A stretch of DNA of 37,628 nt from Thermoleophilaceae bacterium (GCA_040901445.1 JBBDYQ010000013.1:1-37628); one strand, 5' to 3'; positions 20,985-29,731 are shown, numbered from the stretch's first letter. Made by a program: numbers and translations. Notes: a model not told the origin generated them from the letters alone.

Positions 20985-22376
20985 CTAGCGCCCCCCGCCC
21001 AGGTAGCGCACGCGCAGGCTGCGGCCGGCCACGCGGCGCCCGCGGCGGTCGAAGCCGGTCACGCGCAGCTTGTGCACGCCGCGGTCGAGGCTCCGGGAGG
21101 GACGGTGGCGGATGCGGAACGGCTCGCGCCGGTCGCTGCGGATGCGGCGGCCGCGGAGCGAGAACCTCACGCGCTCGATCCGCGAGCTCGCGCGCACGTT
21201 CACCCGCAGGGCACGCCGAAAGCGGTGCGACGCGGGCCGGACCCGCAGCCGCCGGCCCAGGTAGCGCACGCGCACGGCATCGCTCGCCACGCGTCGCCCA
21301 CGGCGGTCGTAGCCCACCGCGCGGAGCGTGTGCACGCCGCGGCGCAGCTTCCGGGTCGGGGTGTGCCGGAGCGTGAACGGCCCACGGCTGTCGGTTCCGA
21401 TCCGGCGCCCGCGGAGGCTGAAGCGCACCTTGGAGACGCGGGACCCCGTGCTCACGCGCAGGCGCAGGGCGCGCCGAAAGCGGCGCGACACCGGGCGCAG
21501 CGCGACGCTCGCGGGCGGGGGAACGGCCTGGCTGCCGTCTCCGCCGCCGGGAGCCGGCGCGGGTGTCCCGGCGGGGGGAGGGGCCGGCGCGTGTCCCGCG
21601 GGCGGCCGCGCCGCGGCCGGGTGCAGCTCCGAGATGCGGAAGTCGCGCACGTGGAAGTCGAGGTTGTCGCCGCGCACGCCAACGGCGCCCGGCGCCGTGA
21701 TGGGCGCGCAGCCCTCCCCGGCGTCCACCGCGCGCAGCACGCGTACGCCGTCGCGGAAGACCTCGACGACCACCGAGCCGTCGGCCGCCGTGTCGATCGA
21801 GGCGCCCATTGCGCGCCACTCGCCCAGGGGCAGCGGGATCACCGCCGAGGAACCGATCTCGTAGTAGGTGCCGCCGTTGCTGGACCCTCCGCGGCACTTC
21901 TTCTTGACGAGCACCTTGCCGTCACGCCGGGCCACCGATGCGTAGTAGAGCGACTCCTCGTCCTGGTAGCGCAGCCACAGGTGGATGCCGTCAAAGCCGA
22001 CCTCCGGTGTCGAGCCCGTGGAGGTCCAGGCGTTGCCCCGCAACAGCGCGTCCACCCGCACGTCCCCGAAGTCGAAGCGCTTGGTGTTAAGCCGGAACAC
22101 CGCCGAGTTGGTGCAGTTCGTGGAGAGCCTGTTGGGGCCGCAGTCGTCGGGCACGCCCGTCCAGCCGCCGGCAAACAGCGACCCGGACGTCATGTCCCAG
22201 TCCGGGGACTCCACGCCGCCGGAGCTCCAGTGCGCGTACTCGTTGGTGACCAGGTTGCCCTCGACCGGCTCCGCCAGGGAGTCGGAGAACAGAACGGCGG
22301 CGCCCGCCGGTGAGGCGGCGCACAGCAGCATGGCGAGCGCGAGCAGCAGGAGACTGAGGCGGTGAGGGGCCACCAC
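20985..22376 (-). CDS. Secreted protein: LamG-like domain plus two Ig-like repeats
   Basis: The 463-aa protein, GTG start, has a signal peptide (APHRLSLLLLALAMLLCAAS, cleavage after AGAA). Residues 30-255 form a concanavalin/LamG-like beta-sandwich of the glycan-binding or DUF1080 type (LFSDSLAEPVEGN, GIHLWLRYQDEESLYYASV, LPLGEWRAMGASID). A Pro/Ala/Gly linker follows. Then two tandem modules of about 80 residues are clearly homologous to each other, each with RFRRALR, KVRFSLRGRRI or RVRFSLRGRRI, RRGVHTLRAVGYDRRGRRV or its variant, and RVRYLG. They are Arg-rich Ig-like folds and may bind an acidic polymer. It is the fifth gene of the exopolysaccharide operon, 30 bases after the GH18-like gene. 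Likely cell-surface glycan binding; no catalytic residues recognised. Confidence 0.8.
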   Translation of the reverse strand: MVAPHRLSLLLLALAMLLCAASPAGAAVLFSDSLAEPVEGNLVTNEYAHWSSGGVESPDWDMTSGSLFAGGWTGVPDDCGPNRLSTNCTNSAVFRLNTKRFDFGDVRVDALLRGNAWTSTGSTPEVGFDGIHLWLRYQDEESLYYASVARRDGKVLVKKKCRGGSSNGGTYYEIGSSAVIPLPLGEWRAMGASIDTAADGSVVVEVFRDGVRVLRAVDAGEGCAPITAPGAVGVRGDNLDFHVRDFRISELHPAAARPPAGHAPAPPPAGTPAPAPGGGDGSQAVPPPASVALRPVSRRFRRALRLRVSTGSRVSKVRFSLRGRRIGTDSRGPFTLRHTPTRKLRRGVHTLRAVGYDRRGRRVASDAVRVRYLGRRLRVRPASHRFRRALRVNVRASSRIERVRFSLRGRRIRSDRREPFRIRHRPSRSLDRGVHKLRVTGFDRRGRRVAGRSLRVRYLGGGR

Positions 22377-22406
22377 CCCTGCTATCGGCGGGCCGGCCGG
22401 TGGGGT

Positions 22407-23426
22407 TTAGTCCGCGCGCGCCCAGCCTCGACAGCGGCCGCTCACGCGCATCCGCGCCACGGCGCCCGCCGGCTCGCGGCCGAGCGAGAACAGCCCCACC
22501 CAGCGCATCCGCTCGCGGCGCGCCGCGCGCACCCGGGCCGCCAGGCCGGCCGAGCTCTCGTACCAGACGCGGGCTCCGTCGCGGCGGTAGGTCACGGCCC
22601 CGCCGGAGCGCCGGCCGCCGCGGCGTCGCTCCTGGGCCTCGTAGGAGGCCACGAGCTCGGCTCGCCCGCCGTCTGGCGGCCACGAGTAGCCGAAGGCGCC
22701 GAGCACGGGAGCCACGCGCGAGCGTGAGACCTCGGCCGCGTAGCGCACGACGTCGCGGAAGCCGCGGGCGGTGGTGATCGGGCCCGGCTCGCCGCCCGCG
22801 AAGTGCTCGTTGTAGCCCGACGCCAGCACGAGGTCGGCGTGGCGGGCCAGCGAGCGGTGGTCGTACGCGGCGCTGCTGCGCGTGGCGCCCACGGCGGTCC
22901 GGCGCGGCACGTAGACGGCCAGGCGCCGGCCATCGCGGTGGAGCCGGCCCGCCAGGTCGCGCACGAAGGCGCTGAAGGCCCGGCGCTCGGACGGCCGCAC
23001 CTCCTCCAGGTCGAGCGTGATCCCGTCGAAGCCCTCACTCGCCGCGAGCCGCGCGAGCGCCCGGGCCGCCCGCTTCCGCTGGGCGCCGCGCGAGAACACC
23101 CGCGCGAAGCCGAGCCGGGCGTTCACCACCGGCCAGACGCCGCTGCGGTTGCGGCGGGCGAGGCGCAGCACGTCGGACCGCGGCGGCCCCCCGCTCACCC
23201 GCAGCCGGCGATCGGCCTCGTACCAGTTGGGCGCCACCACGCTCACGCGGCGGCCGGCGCGGCGGAGGCTGTCGAGCTCGCGGTCGCCCTCGACGTTCGA
23301 GAGGAAGGCGAACAGGCACGGTGCCGGGGCGGGCCGCTCCGGGCGCTCCTGCTCCCCGACCGCGGCCCACACGATCGGGGCCGCCGCGGCGGAGCTGAAC
23401 AGGATGGCGAGCACGAGGTCGCGCAC
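22407..23426 (-). CDS. GH18-like (YaaH-type) membrane-anchored glycosidase
   Basis: A 339-aa protein from GTG 23424-23426, 5 bases after the deacetylase stop. The N-terminal hydrophobic stretch (DLVLAILFSSAAAAPIVWAA) is a signal or anchor. The catalytic domain has the family-18 order: a first strand LFAFLSNVEG, VVAPNWYEADRRL as in YaaH-like proteins, the active-site strand FDGITLDLEEV near 132-142 whose last Glu of LDLE is the acid/base, then LAVYVPR, ADLVLASGYNEH, and a closing WVGLFSLGRE strand. GH18 enzymes cut GlcNAc-based glycans using the substrate N-acetyl group. In this operon it probably trims or releases the polymer made by the GT2 synthase, comparable in role to the hydrolase half of PgaB; this is an inference. 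Confidence 0.82.
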   Translation of the reverse strand: MRDLVLAILFSSAAAAPIVWAAVGEQERPERPAPAPCLFAFLSNVEGDRELDSLRRAGRRVSVVAPNWYEADRRLRVSGGPPRSDVLRLARRNRSGVWPVVNARLGFARVFSRGAQRKRAARALARLAASEGFDGITLDLEEVRPSERRAFSAFVRDLAGRLHRDGRRLAVYVPRRTAVGATRSSAAYDHRSLARHADLVLASGYNEHFAGGEPGPITTARGFRDVVRYAAEVSRSRVAPVLGAFGYSWPPDGGRAELVASYEAQERRRGGRRSGGAVTYRRDGARVWYESSAGLAARVRAARRERMRWVGLFSLGREPAGAVARMRVSGRCRGWARAD

Positions 23427-23431
23427 GACCG

Positions 23432-24412
23432 TCAACGGCCGGAGCCGTACCTGCCGAGCCAGTCGTGCAGCTCCTCCGTGCTGGTGTCTCGGCGGATCTC
23501 GAATCGGAAGACCATGTCGGTGGCCCCGCCCGCGCGGCTGAACGGCGGGTCCTCGCTCTGGACGAAGATCACCTCGAACTGGTGCGCCAGCCACGGCCGC
23601 AGCATCTCCGGGATGCGGCGGTCGTTGGTGTGGTGCTGGCCGAACTCGCTGAACGGCACGGCGAACGCGTGCGACTCGAAGCCCGGCATCTGGTCGCGCA
23701 TCTCGCGCTTGCCCCAGAGGATGTCGCCGATGATCCGGTCGCGCGCGCTGCCGAAGCTCTCCAGCCCGGCCTCGGCGCCGTTCCAGGCGCGGTTGGCATA
23801 GAACGGCCCCTCGGAGTCGGGACCGGTGGGCACCGCGTGGTGGCCGTGGCCGGCGTGGAGCTGGATGTGCCAGCGGCCGCTGTCGCGCATGGCAAGGAGC
23901 TCGTCCCAGGTCGAGTAGAAGCCGCCGCGCTCGCCCGCCTCGCCGGACATCGCGAACATCGTGGCCTCGAAGCCGTGGCGCTCCAGCACGGCGTCGGCGC
24001 CGCGGAACGAGTCCAGCTGGCCGTCGTCGAAGGTCACGAGGATCGGCTTCTCCGGCAGGTCCACGTCCTCGCCGCCGAGCCAGCGCGTGTAGGTCTCGAT
24101 CCCGATCGTGGCGAAGCCCAGCTCGTCGAGCATCGCCATCTGGCGCGCGAACTCGTCCCGGGTGATCGAGTAGGGGCTGCTGGGCCGCTCCTCGATGCCG
24201 TGGTAGGTGAGCACGGGCACCCGTCCGCCGGGAACCCGCACGGGCTCCCAGTCGCGCGGCGCGACCTCCGGCGCGGGCAGCGCGTCACGGTTCAGGTAGG
24301 CGTCCTCGAACTGCGCGTACTCGTCCTCGACCTTCGGCACCGAGAGCACCACCGGCACCACCGACAGCGGGATCAGCGCGAGAGCGCCGAGCTTCTTCAG
24401 CCGCTCGATCAT
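23432..24412 (-). CDS. Polysaccharide deacetylase (PgaB/IcaB-like, CE4)
   Basis: A 326-aa protein whose ATG overlaps the TGA of the upstream synthase (ATGA). The N-terminal hydrophobic stretch of about 20 residues (LGALALIPLSVVPVVLS) is a signal anchor. The CE4 fold follows with VLTYHGI near 82, the catalytic TFDDGQ at about 126-131 and a His-rich metal motif HIQLHAGHGHH around 185-195. Later conserved parts are FAVPFSEFGQ and FEVIFVQSE. CE4 enzymes remove N-acetyl groups from GlcNAc polymers using a metal ion. YHGI and the layout resemble IcaB/PgaB rather than peptidoglycan deacetylases. Its coupling to the synthase strongly suggests it modifies the same exopolysaccharide on export. It continues into the GH18-like gene after 5 bases. 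Confidence 0.9.
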   Translation of the reverse strand: MIERLKKLGALALIPLSVVPVVLSVPKVEDEYAQFEDAYLNRDALPAPEVAPRDWEPVRVPGGRVPVLTYHGIEERPSSPYSITRDEFARQMAMLDELGFATIGIETYTRWLGGEDVDLPEKPILVTFDDGQLDSFRGADAVLERHGFEATMFAMSGEAGERGGFYSTWDELLAMRDSGRWHIQLHAGHGHHAVPTGPDSEGPFYANRAWNGAEAGLESFGSARDRIIGDILWGKREMRDQMPGFESHAFAVPFSEFGQHHTNDRRIPEMLRPWLAHQFEVIFVQSEDPPFSRAGGATDMVFRFEIRRDTSTEELHDWLGRYGSGR

Positions 24413-25704
24413 GCCTGCGCCCCGTGCGTCGACGGTCTCGTGCCCCAGGTGGAGCGGTTCGCGGTGAGCACCGCCCAGTAGGTCTGCCAGACCAGGAAGA
24501 CGAGGTAGAAGAACACGAAGATCACGCCGTAGACCCAGAGCGTGTCGTCGTAGCGGCGCGTGCGGATGGCGTAGTAGAGCCCGTACACGAGCGCGAGCAC
24601 GTAGATGCCCAGGAGATAGATGAACGGCGCGCCGGCGTCCTCGACCACCGGGCGCCACCACAGCGCCCGGGCCACCACGATCGGCGCGAGCAGCGGCAGC
24701 ACGATCGACACGTAGGTCGAGATCGATGCGATCGGGTGCTTGCGCCAGATGAAGCCGCCCACGATGAGCGACTCACGCGTCCAGCTGCGCTTCCAGCGCA
24801 TCTGCTGCGTGAGGAACTTCTGGAAGCTCGAGGGCACGATCGTGTGCGACCGCGCCTCGGAGTCGTAGCGCACCTTCCAGTCACGCAGCACGAAGTTGGT
24901 GAGCGAGCGATCGTCGCCGAACGTGGCCGGCCGGCCCAGGAAGCGCTGGTGCTCCCACTCGCCGAGGTGGGGGAGGATCGCCTCGGCGCGATAGGCCGCG
25001 AAGCAGCCCGAGCAGCAGGTGACCGCGTTGAAGATGGACTCGGCCGCCTTCAGCACGCGGAATGCCACGAAGTAGCGGACGGCCTGCATGCGGGTGAGCC
25101 AGGACTCGCGCGTGTTCTGCACGTCGGCGTGGCCGCAGATGGCGCCCACGTCGGGGTCGGCGAAGCCCTGCACGAGCGTGCGCAGAGCATCCTCCTCGAG
25201 CATCGAGTCGGAGTCCACGAACGCGAGGATCTCGGCGTCGGTGGCGCGCATTCCCGCCGCCATCGCCGCGCGCTTGCCGCGGTTCTCCCCGAAGCTGATC
25301 ACGTGCACGCGATCGCCCGCCTGCGCGGCCACGCGCTCGATCTCCTCCGCGGTGCCGTCGGTGGACCCGTCGTCCACCACGATCACCTCGAGCCTGTCGT
25401 GGGGATAGTCCACGTCGAGCAGCGAATGCACGGAGCGCGCGATCGCGTCCTCTTCGTTGAAGGCCGGCATGACCACGGCCACCGTGGGCTCGTGCTCGGC
25501 CTCGCGTCCCTTGCCGGGCCGGTAGAAGAGGCTGAGTAAGAAGCGACTGAGGATGTAGCCGCAGACGGTGAGGCCGTAGATCGCAAAGAACGGGTCGATC
25601 AGCACCATCTCCACGAACACCGCCTTGTAGGCGACGATCGCGAGGCAGAGCGCGACCAGGTACGCCGTCGCGGTGACGGCCAGCACGTTGCCGGCGGGCC
25701 TCAT
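24409..25704 (-). CDS. Processive GT2 polysaccharide synthase (PgaC/HasA-like)
   Basis: A 431-aa protein; the ATG at 25702-25704 overlaps the upstream TGA (ATGA). Two N-terminal membrane helices (about 5-28 and 32-55) precede a cytoplasmic GT2 domain: VVMPAFNEED, VVDDGSTDG near 105, FVDSDSMLEED near 164, FGDDRSLTN and QQMRW near 300. The D, DxD, (G)DD and QxxRW set marks processive synthases such as PNAG synthase PgaC, NodC and hyaluronan synthase. Three or four C-terminal helices form the export channel. It should polymerise a UDP-sugar, probably UDP-GlcNAc, and extrude the chain. The following deacetylase gene and preceding UDP-sugar dehydrogenase gene point to a partly deacetylated amino-sugar polymer, perhaps with uronic acid. 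Confidence 0.92.
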   Translation of the reverse strand: MRPAGNVLAVTATAYLVALCLAIVAYKAVFVEMVLIDPFFAIYGLTVCGYILSRFLLSLFYRPGKGREAEHEPTVAVVMPAFNEEDAIARSVHSLLDVDYPHDRLEVIVVDDGSTDGTAEEIERVAAQAGDRVHVISFGENRGKRAAMAAGMRATDAEILAFVDSDSMLEEDALRTLVQGFADPDVGAICGHADVQNTRESWLTRMQAVRYFVAFRVLKAAESIFNAVTCCSGCFAAYRAEAILPHLGEWEHQRFLGRPATFGDDRSLTNFVLRDWKVRYDSEARSHTIVPSSFQKFLTQQMRWKRSWTRESLIVGGFIWRKHPIASISTYVSIVLPLLAPIVVARALWWRPVVEDAGAPFIYLLGIYVLALVYGLYYAIRTRRYDDTLWVYGVIFVFFYLVFLVWQTYWAVLTANRSTWGTRPSTHGAQA

Positions 25705-26945
25705 CGGGCTCGGCGCGTGGTGTCGAGTACGAGCGGGCAGCCGGCCAGCCAGCCGCTGTCGGCGTCGGGATGGACCGTGCAGACCACCACGAGGTCCCAC
25801 TCCGCGCCGCCCGGGTCGGGCTCCGAGCGCAGGCCGCCGGCCAGCTCGGGCACGAGCGGGTCGTGGTAGCGCACGTCCGCGCCGCGCTCGCGCAGCAGGG
25901 AGATGACCTCCAGCGCCGGCGCCTCGCGCACGTCGCGCACGCCGGGCTTGTAGGCGGCGCCCAGCACGAGCACGCGCCGGCCGCCCACGTCGCCGCCGAG
26001 CAGCTCCGCGGCGCGCTCGGCCACCCGCGCGGGGCGCTCGTGGATGGAGCGCATGGCCCGCTCGATCAGCGGCGCGTCGACCCCGCCCGCCAGCAGGTAG
26101 TGCGGGTCGCAGGGGATGCAGTGGCCGCCCACGCCCGCGCCGGGGTAGAAGGGCATGTAGCCGTACGGCTTGGTGGCCGCGGCCTCGGTCACCTCGATCG
26201 GGTCGAGGCCGAAGCTGTGGCAGGCCTCGTCGAGCTCGTTGGCCAGCGCGATGTTCACCGCGCGGAAGGTGTTCTCCTGGAGCTTGGTCAGCTCCGCCGC
26301 CTCGGGTGAGGACACCCGGTGCAGCATCGTGGCGATCCGCCACAGCACCGTGGCCGCCGCCTCGGCGCACGCGGGCGTCACCGCGCCGAGCACGCGCGGC
26401 ACGCTCTCCTGCTCATGCGCGGCGTTGCCCGGGTCCACGCGCTCGGGGGAGAACGCCACGAACACGTCGCGCCCGGGCTCCAGGCCGCGGGCGCGCAGCG
26501 GCTCCACCAGCAGGTCGCGGGTGGTGCCCACGTAGCTCGTGCTCGTGAGCACGATCGTCTGGCCCGGGTTGGCGCGCGCCACGACGGCCTCGCAGGCGGC
26601 GCGCAGCGGGCCCAGGTCCGGCCTGCGCCCGGCGTCGACGGGGGTGGGCACGCAGACGAGCACCGTGCGCGCCTCCGCGAGCGCGGCGGCGTCTGCGGTG
26701 AGGCGGAAGTTGGGCAGGTGCAGCGCGGCCTCCAGGCGCCGGTGGTCGTGCGCGAGCAGATCGACGTCTCGGGCGCGGATCGCGTCGAGGCGCGAGGCGC
26801 TGGCGTCGATCCCGGTCACGGCGGTGCCGGCGTCCATCAGGGCCAGGGCGGTGGGGAGGCCCACATAGCCGAGGCCGAGCACGGCCACGGGCTCGTGCGT
26901 GGTCTCTCTGCTTGCAGCATGGTGGGACGACGTCATCGTCGGCAT
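25701..26945 (-). CDS. UDP-N-acetylhexosamine dehydrogenase (WbpA/TviB/WecC-like)
   Basis: A 414-aa protein from ATG 26943-26945, with AAAGGGAG about 11 bases upstream; an ATG at 26984 lacks a ribosome site. The NAD Rossmann motif VLGLGYVGLP starts near 22. SPERVDPGN and TKLQENTFRAVNIALANEL follow. The catalytic Cys276 stands in GAGVGGHCIPCDPHYL, with FYPGAG just before it, a form typical of UDP-GlcNAc/ManNAc 6-dehydrogenases rather than UDP-glucose dehydrogenase. VLGAAYKPGVRDVREAPA is the C-terminal nucleotide-sugar site. The enzyme oxidises C6 of the sugar twice to the uronic acid with 2 NAD+. It is the first gene of the exopolysaccharide operon; its stop overlaps the synthase start. Exact epimer is inferred only. 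Confidence 0.92.
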   Translation of the reverse strand: MPTMTSSHHAASRETTHEPVAVLGLGYVGLPTALALMDAGTAVTGIDASASRLDAIRARDVDLLAHDHRRLEAALHLPNFRLTADAAALAEARTVLVCVPTPVDAGRRPDLGPLRAACEAVVARANPGQTIVLTSTSYVGTTRDLLVEPLRARGLEPGRDVFVAFSPERVDPGNAAHEQESVPRVLGAVTPACAEAAATVLWRIATMLHRVSSPEAAELTKLQENTFRAVNIALANELDEACHSFGLDPIEVTEAAATKPYGYMPFYPGAGVGGHCIPCDPHYLLAGGVDAPLIERAMRSIHERPARVAERAAELLGGDVGGRRVLVLGAAYKPGVRDVREAPALEVISLLRERGADVRYHDPLVPELAGGLRSEPDPGGAEWDLVVVCTVHPDADSGWLAGCPLVLDTTRRAR

Positions 26946-27051
26946 GGCTCTGCGCGCTCCCTTTCGATCGACTGCGCTGGGCACTGCTGCGTGGCGTCGG
27001 ACTGCGAGGCCTCGTGGTCGCTACCCAACGCCAGGGGACCGAAAACATCTC

Positions 27052-27067
27052 GGTGACCCCAGTCACA
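27052..27067. promoter_or_regulatory. CRP/GlxR-like site GGTGA-N6-TCACA
   Basis: The site matches nine of the ten conserved bases of TGTGA-N6-TCACA. It sits in the 186-base gap between the divergent exopolysaccharide operon and GH2 gene, centred about 72 bases before the GTG at 27132. The surrounding 26946-27131 region is less GC-rich than the genes and otherwise holds no gene; I see no convincing -10 box on either strand. Confidence 0.5.
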
Positions 27068-27131
27068 GTTGGCGCATAAAGATCCTCTGAGGGACCGCAA
27101 CATCTGACCCTTCTGATTGTCTTAGTCACCC

Positions 27132-29702
27132 GTGCGGAGCCCTCTCCTCGTCCTGGCCGCGGTCGTCGCGATGCTCGTCGCGTCGGCGCCGGCCCATGCC
27201 GTCGACACGCCGAGCGACCGCACGCTCTACGACGACGGCCACGGCGAGCGCTACCTGCTCGACGGCGACTGGCTGCTCCGCCTCGACCCCACCGACCAGG
27301 GCGTGGCCCAGGGCTTCCACACCCAGGAGACCACCGAAGGCTGGTCCACCGTCTCGATTCCCAACGCCTGGAACGCCGGGGACGACTCCGCGGAGTCCCA
27401 GCGCGGCGGCATCGCCTGGTACCGCAAGGACTTCAAGCTCGAGCGCGGCAAGCGCTCCGGCAGCTATCTCTTCCGCTTCGAGTCCGTCAACTACCGCGCC
27501 ACCGTCTGGCTCAACGGGGAGCTGATCGGAACCCACGAGGGCGCCCAGGTGCCCTTCGAGCTGCCGGCGGAGAGCCTGTCGCGCAACGGCGGCAACCGCC
27601 TGGTCGTCCGCGTGGACAGCCGCCGCTCCGACAGCGACGTCCCGCCGTTGACCGAGTCGGCGGTCACCGGCCTGCCCGGCGGGGGCTGGTGGAACTACGG
27701 CGGCATCCTGCGCGAGGTCTATCTGCGCCGCTACGACGATGTGGACCTCGAGAACCTGCGGGTGCGCCCGCAGCTCCGCTGCCGCACCTGCGACGCGCGC
27801 GTGCTCATCACGGCCACGCTCAAGAACGACCGCGGCGGCCGCCGCAAGGTTCGCGTGAGCGGCCGGTTCGGCGGCCGGCGCTGGCGCACCCGCCCGGTCA
27901 GCATCCCGTCGGGGCGCACGCGCGAGGTCTCCGCGAGCTTCACCGTGCGCAACCCGCGCCTGTGGTCGCCGGAGCGCCCGAGCCTCTACGACGTCACGGC
28001 GCGCGTCACGCGCGGCCGCAGCGTGATGTCCACCTGGGAGACCCACGCCGGCGTCCGCTCGATCGAGGTCACCGACAACGGGCGGGTGGAGCTCAACGGC
28101 CGCCCGATCACCTTCCGCGGCGCCTCGATCCACGAGGACCACCCGCAGATCGGCTCCGCCCTCACCCCGCGCAAGCGCAGGCAGCTCATCGCCAACCTGC
28201 TGCGCCTCAACGCCAACATCACGCGCGCGCACTACCCGCTGCACCCCGAGTTCTACGAGCTCGCCGACCGCTACGGGTTGATGATCTGGAACCAGGTGCC
28301 GGTCTACCGGATGCGGGAGACCCTGCTCACGAGCTTCGTGCGCCGCAAGGGCCTGCGCCTGCTCGAGTCGATGGTCCGGCGCGACTGGAACCATCCGTCG
28401 GTGCTCACCTGGAGCATCGCCAACGAGCTGTCGCGCAACGTCGATCCCAACCAGGAGCGCTACATCCGCGACGCTCTCAACCGGATCAAGAGGCTCGACC
28501 CCACGCGACTCACCGCCATCGACATCGCCGGTTACCCGTCAGTGCGGCTGCGCTCGATCTACCGCCAGTTCGACGCGCTGGGGATCAACAGCTACTTCGG
28601 CTGGTATCCGGGCCCGGTGGGGTCCGTGCTCAACCGCGAGGTGCTTGGCCCGTATCTCGACCAGCTCCACGACTACTACCGCCGCCAGGCGCTGTTCATC
28701 ACCGAGTTCGGCGCGGAGGCCAACCGCGACGGGCCGCTCGAGGAGAAGGGCACGTTCGCGTTCCAGACGCAGTTCATGAAGGACCACCTGGAGACGTATG
28801 ACCGGCGCCCGTTCGTGAACGGCGCAATCGCCTGGATCCTCCAGGACTTCAAGGTCCGGCCCGGCTGGGACGGCTACAACCGCGAGCCCAGCCCGCCCTA
28901 TAACAAGAAGGGCCTGATCGACGAGAACTTCAACCGCAAGCCCGTCTTCGACGACGTGGCCCGCATGTACGAGCGCGCGATCGCGCGCGGCGCGCGGCGC
29001 GGCCGCCGCGGCCGGGCCAGCGGCTACGAGGACATGCGGATGGCGCCCATCGCCAGCGTCACCCAGGGGGAGGCGTTCCAGCCCGACCGCGTCCGCCTGC
29101 TGGCCATCTTCCGCACGCTCGAGCTGGGCGAGAAGGCCCTGATGTCGGGCCAGTTTCGCCACCTCGAGAACGAGGACGCCGACCTCGAGCCCTACCAGGA
29201 CCGCAAGGTCGTGCTCGAGGAGGCGCCGTATCCGCACACCACGTGGACGCCGGTGGCCGAGACGTTCACGGACCAGGAGGGCTACTACTTCTTCAGCCGC
29301 GACGTCACCCTCAACACCCGCTACCGCGTGCGCAGCGCCGACCCGCCGCAGGTGGTCAGCGAGGAGCCGATCGTCCGGGTGCGGCTGCGCGCCGAGCTCA
29401 ACGCCCGCCCCGAGCGCGTGCGCTCCGGGCGCCTGGTCACGTTCAGCGGCACGGTCAGTCCTCCGCATGACGGCATGACGGTGTTCATCCAGCGCAGGGA
29501 CGACCGTGGGCGCTGGCGCAACGTCGCGCGCACACGCACGCGGCTCAACGAATCCGGGCTGGCGGAGTTCAGCCGCCGGGTGCGCCACCGCAAGGAGGGC
29601 GAGTTCTCCTACCGCGTGCGGCTCGCGGGCGACGCCGACCACCTGCCGGGCGTCTCGGGCGCCACGGACGTCACGGTGCTCGAGCCGCGCGGCAGCCGGT
29701 AG
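27132..29702 (+). CDS. Secreted GH2 family glycoside hydrolase (beta-glucuronidase/galactosidase-like)
   Basis: An 856-aa protein, GTG start, with signal peptide RSPLLVLAAVVAMLVASAPA ending AHA. The order is GH2 jelly-roll domain (WSTVSIPNAWN, WYRKDFKL, VWLNGELIGTHEGAQVPFEL), Ig-like middle domain ending LWSPERPSLYDV, and TIM barrel with FRGASIHEDHP, NITRAHYP, WNHPSVLTWSIANELS (acid/base Glu432) and LFITEFGAEAN (nucleophile Glu525). The C-terminal 250 residues add beta-sandwich domains (VTQGEAF, SGRLVTFSGTV, DADHLPGVSGAT). The NE and TEFGAE motifs are closest to beta-glucuronidases and beta-galactosidases. Sitting beside an operon with a UDP-sugar dehydrogenase, it may cut uronic-acid linkages in that polymer; specificity is an inference. 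It may share the CRP-like site upstream. Confidence 0.9.
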   Translation: MRSPLLVLAAVVAMLVASAPAHAVDTPSDRTLYDDGHGERYLLDGDWLLRLDPTDQGVAQGFHTQETTEGWSTVSIPNAWNAGDDSAESQRGGIAWYRKDFKLERGKRSGSYLFRFESVNYRATVWLNGELIGTHEGAQVPFELPAESLSRNGGNRLVVRVDSRRSDSDVPPLTESAVTGLPGGGWWNYGGILREVYLRRYDDVDLENLRVRPQLRCRTCDARVLITATLKNDRGGRRKVRVSGRFGGRRWRTRPVSIPSGRTREVSASFTVRNPRLWSPERPSLYDVTARVTRGRSVMSTWETHAGVRSIEVTDNGRVELNGRPITFRGASIHEDHPQIGSALTPRKRRQLIANLLRLNANITRAHYPLHPEFYELADRYGLMIWNQVPVYRMRETLLTSFVRRKGLRLLESMVRRDWNHPSVLTWSIANELSRNVDPNQERYIRDALNRIKRLDPTRLTAIDIAGYPSVRLRSIYRQFDALGINSYFGWYPGPVGSVLNREVLGPYLDQLHDYYRRQALFITEFGAEANRDGPLEEKGTFAFQTQFMKDHLETYDRRPFVNGAIAWILQDFKVRPGWDGYNREPSPPYNKKGLIDENFNRKPVFDDVARMYERAIARGARRGRRGRASGYEDMRMAPIASVTQGEAFQPDRVRLLAIFRTLELGEKALMSGQFRHLENEDADLEPYQDRKVVLEEAPYPHTTWTPVAETFTDQEGYYFFSRDVTLNTRYRVRSADPPQVVSEEPIVRVRLRAELNARPERVRSGRLVTFSGTVSPPHDGMTVFIQRRDDRGRWRNVARTRTRLNESGLAEFSRRVRHRKEGEFSYRVRLAGDADHLPGVSGATDVTVLEPRGSR

Positions 29703-29725
29703 CGTCGTCGGACCGCCGCGCGTTG

Positions 29726-29731
29726 TAGGTT
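29726..29731 (+). promoter_or_regulatory. -10 box TAGGTT, leaderless type
   Basis: TAGGTT ends 7 bases before the GTG at 29739, with no ribosome site. Confidence 0.5.

Noticed and set aside
20800-20988. Small 62-codon open frame across the convergent gap
   Set aside because: It runs through the palindromic element, has Arg/Gly/Pro-rich random composition and no ribosome site; better explained as chance in GC-rich DNA.
25705-26370. Upstream extension of the GT2 synthase frame
   Set aside because: It is a shadow of the UDP-sugar dehydrogenase gene in another frame; the ATGA overlap and the membrane helix following ATG 25704 fix the start.
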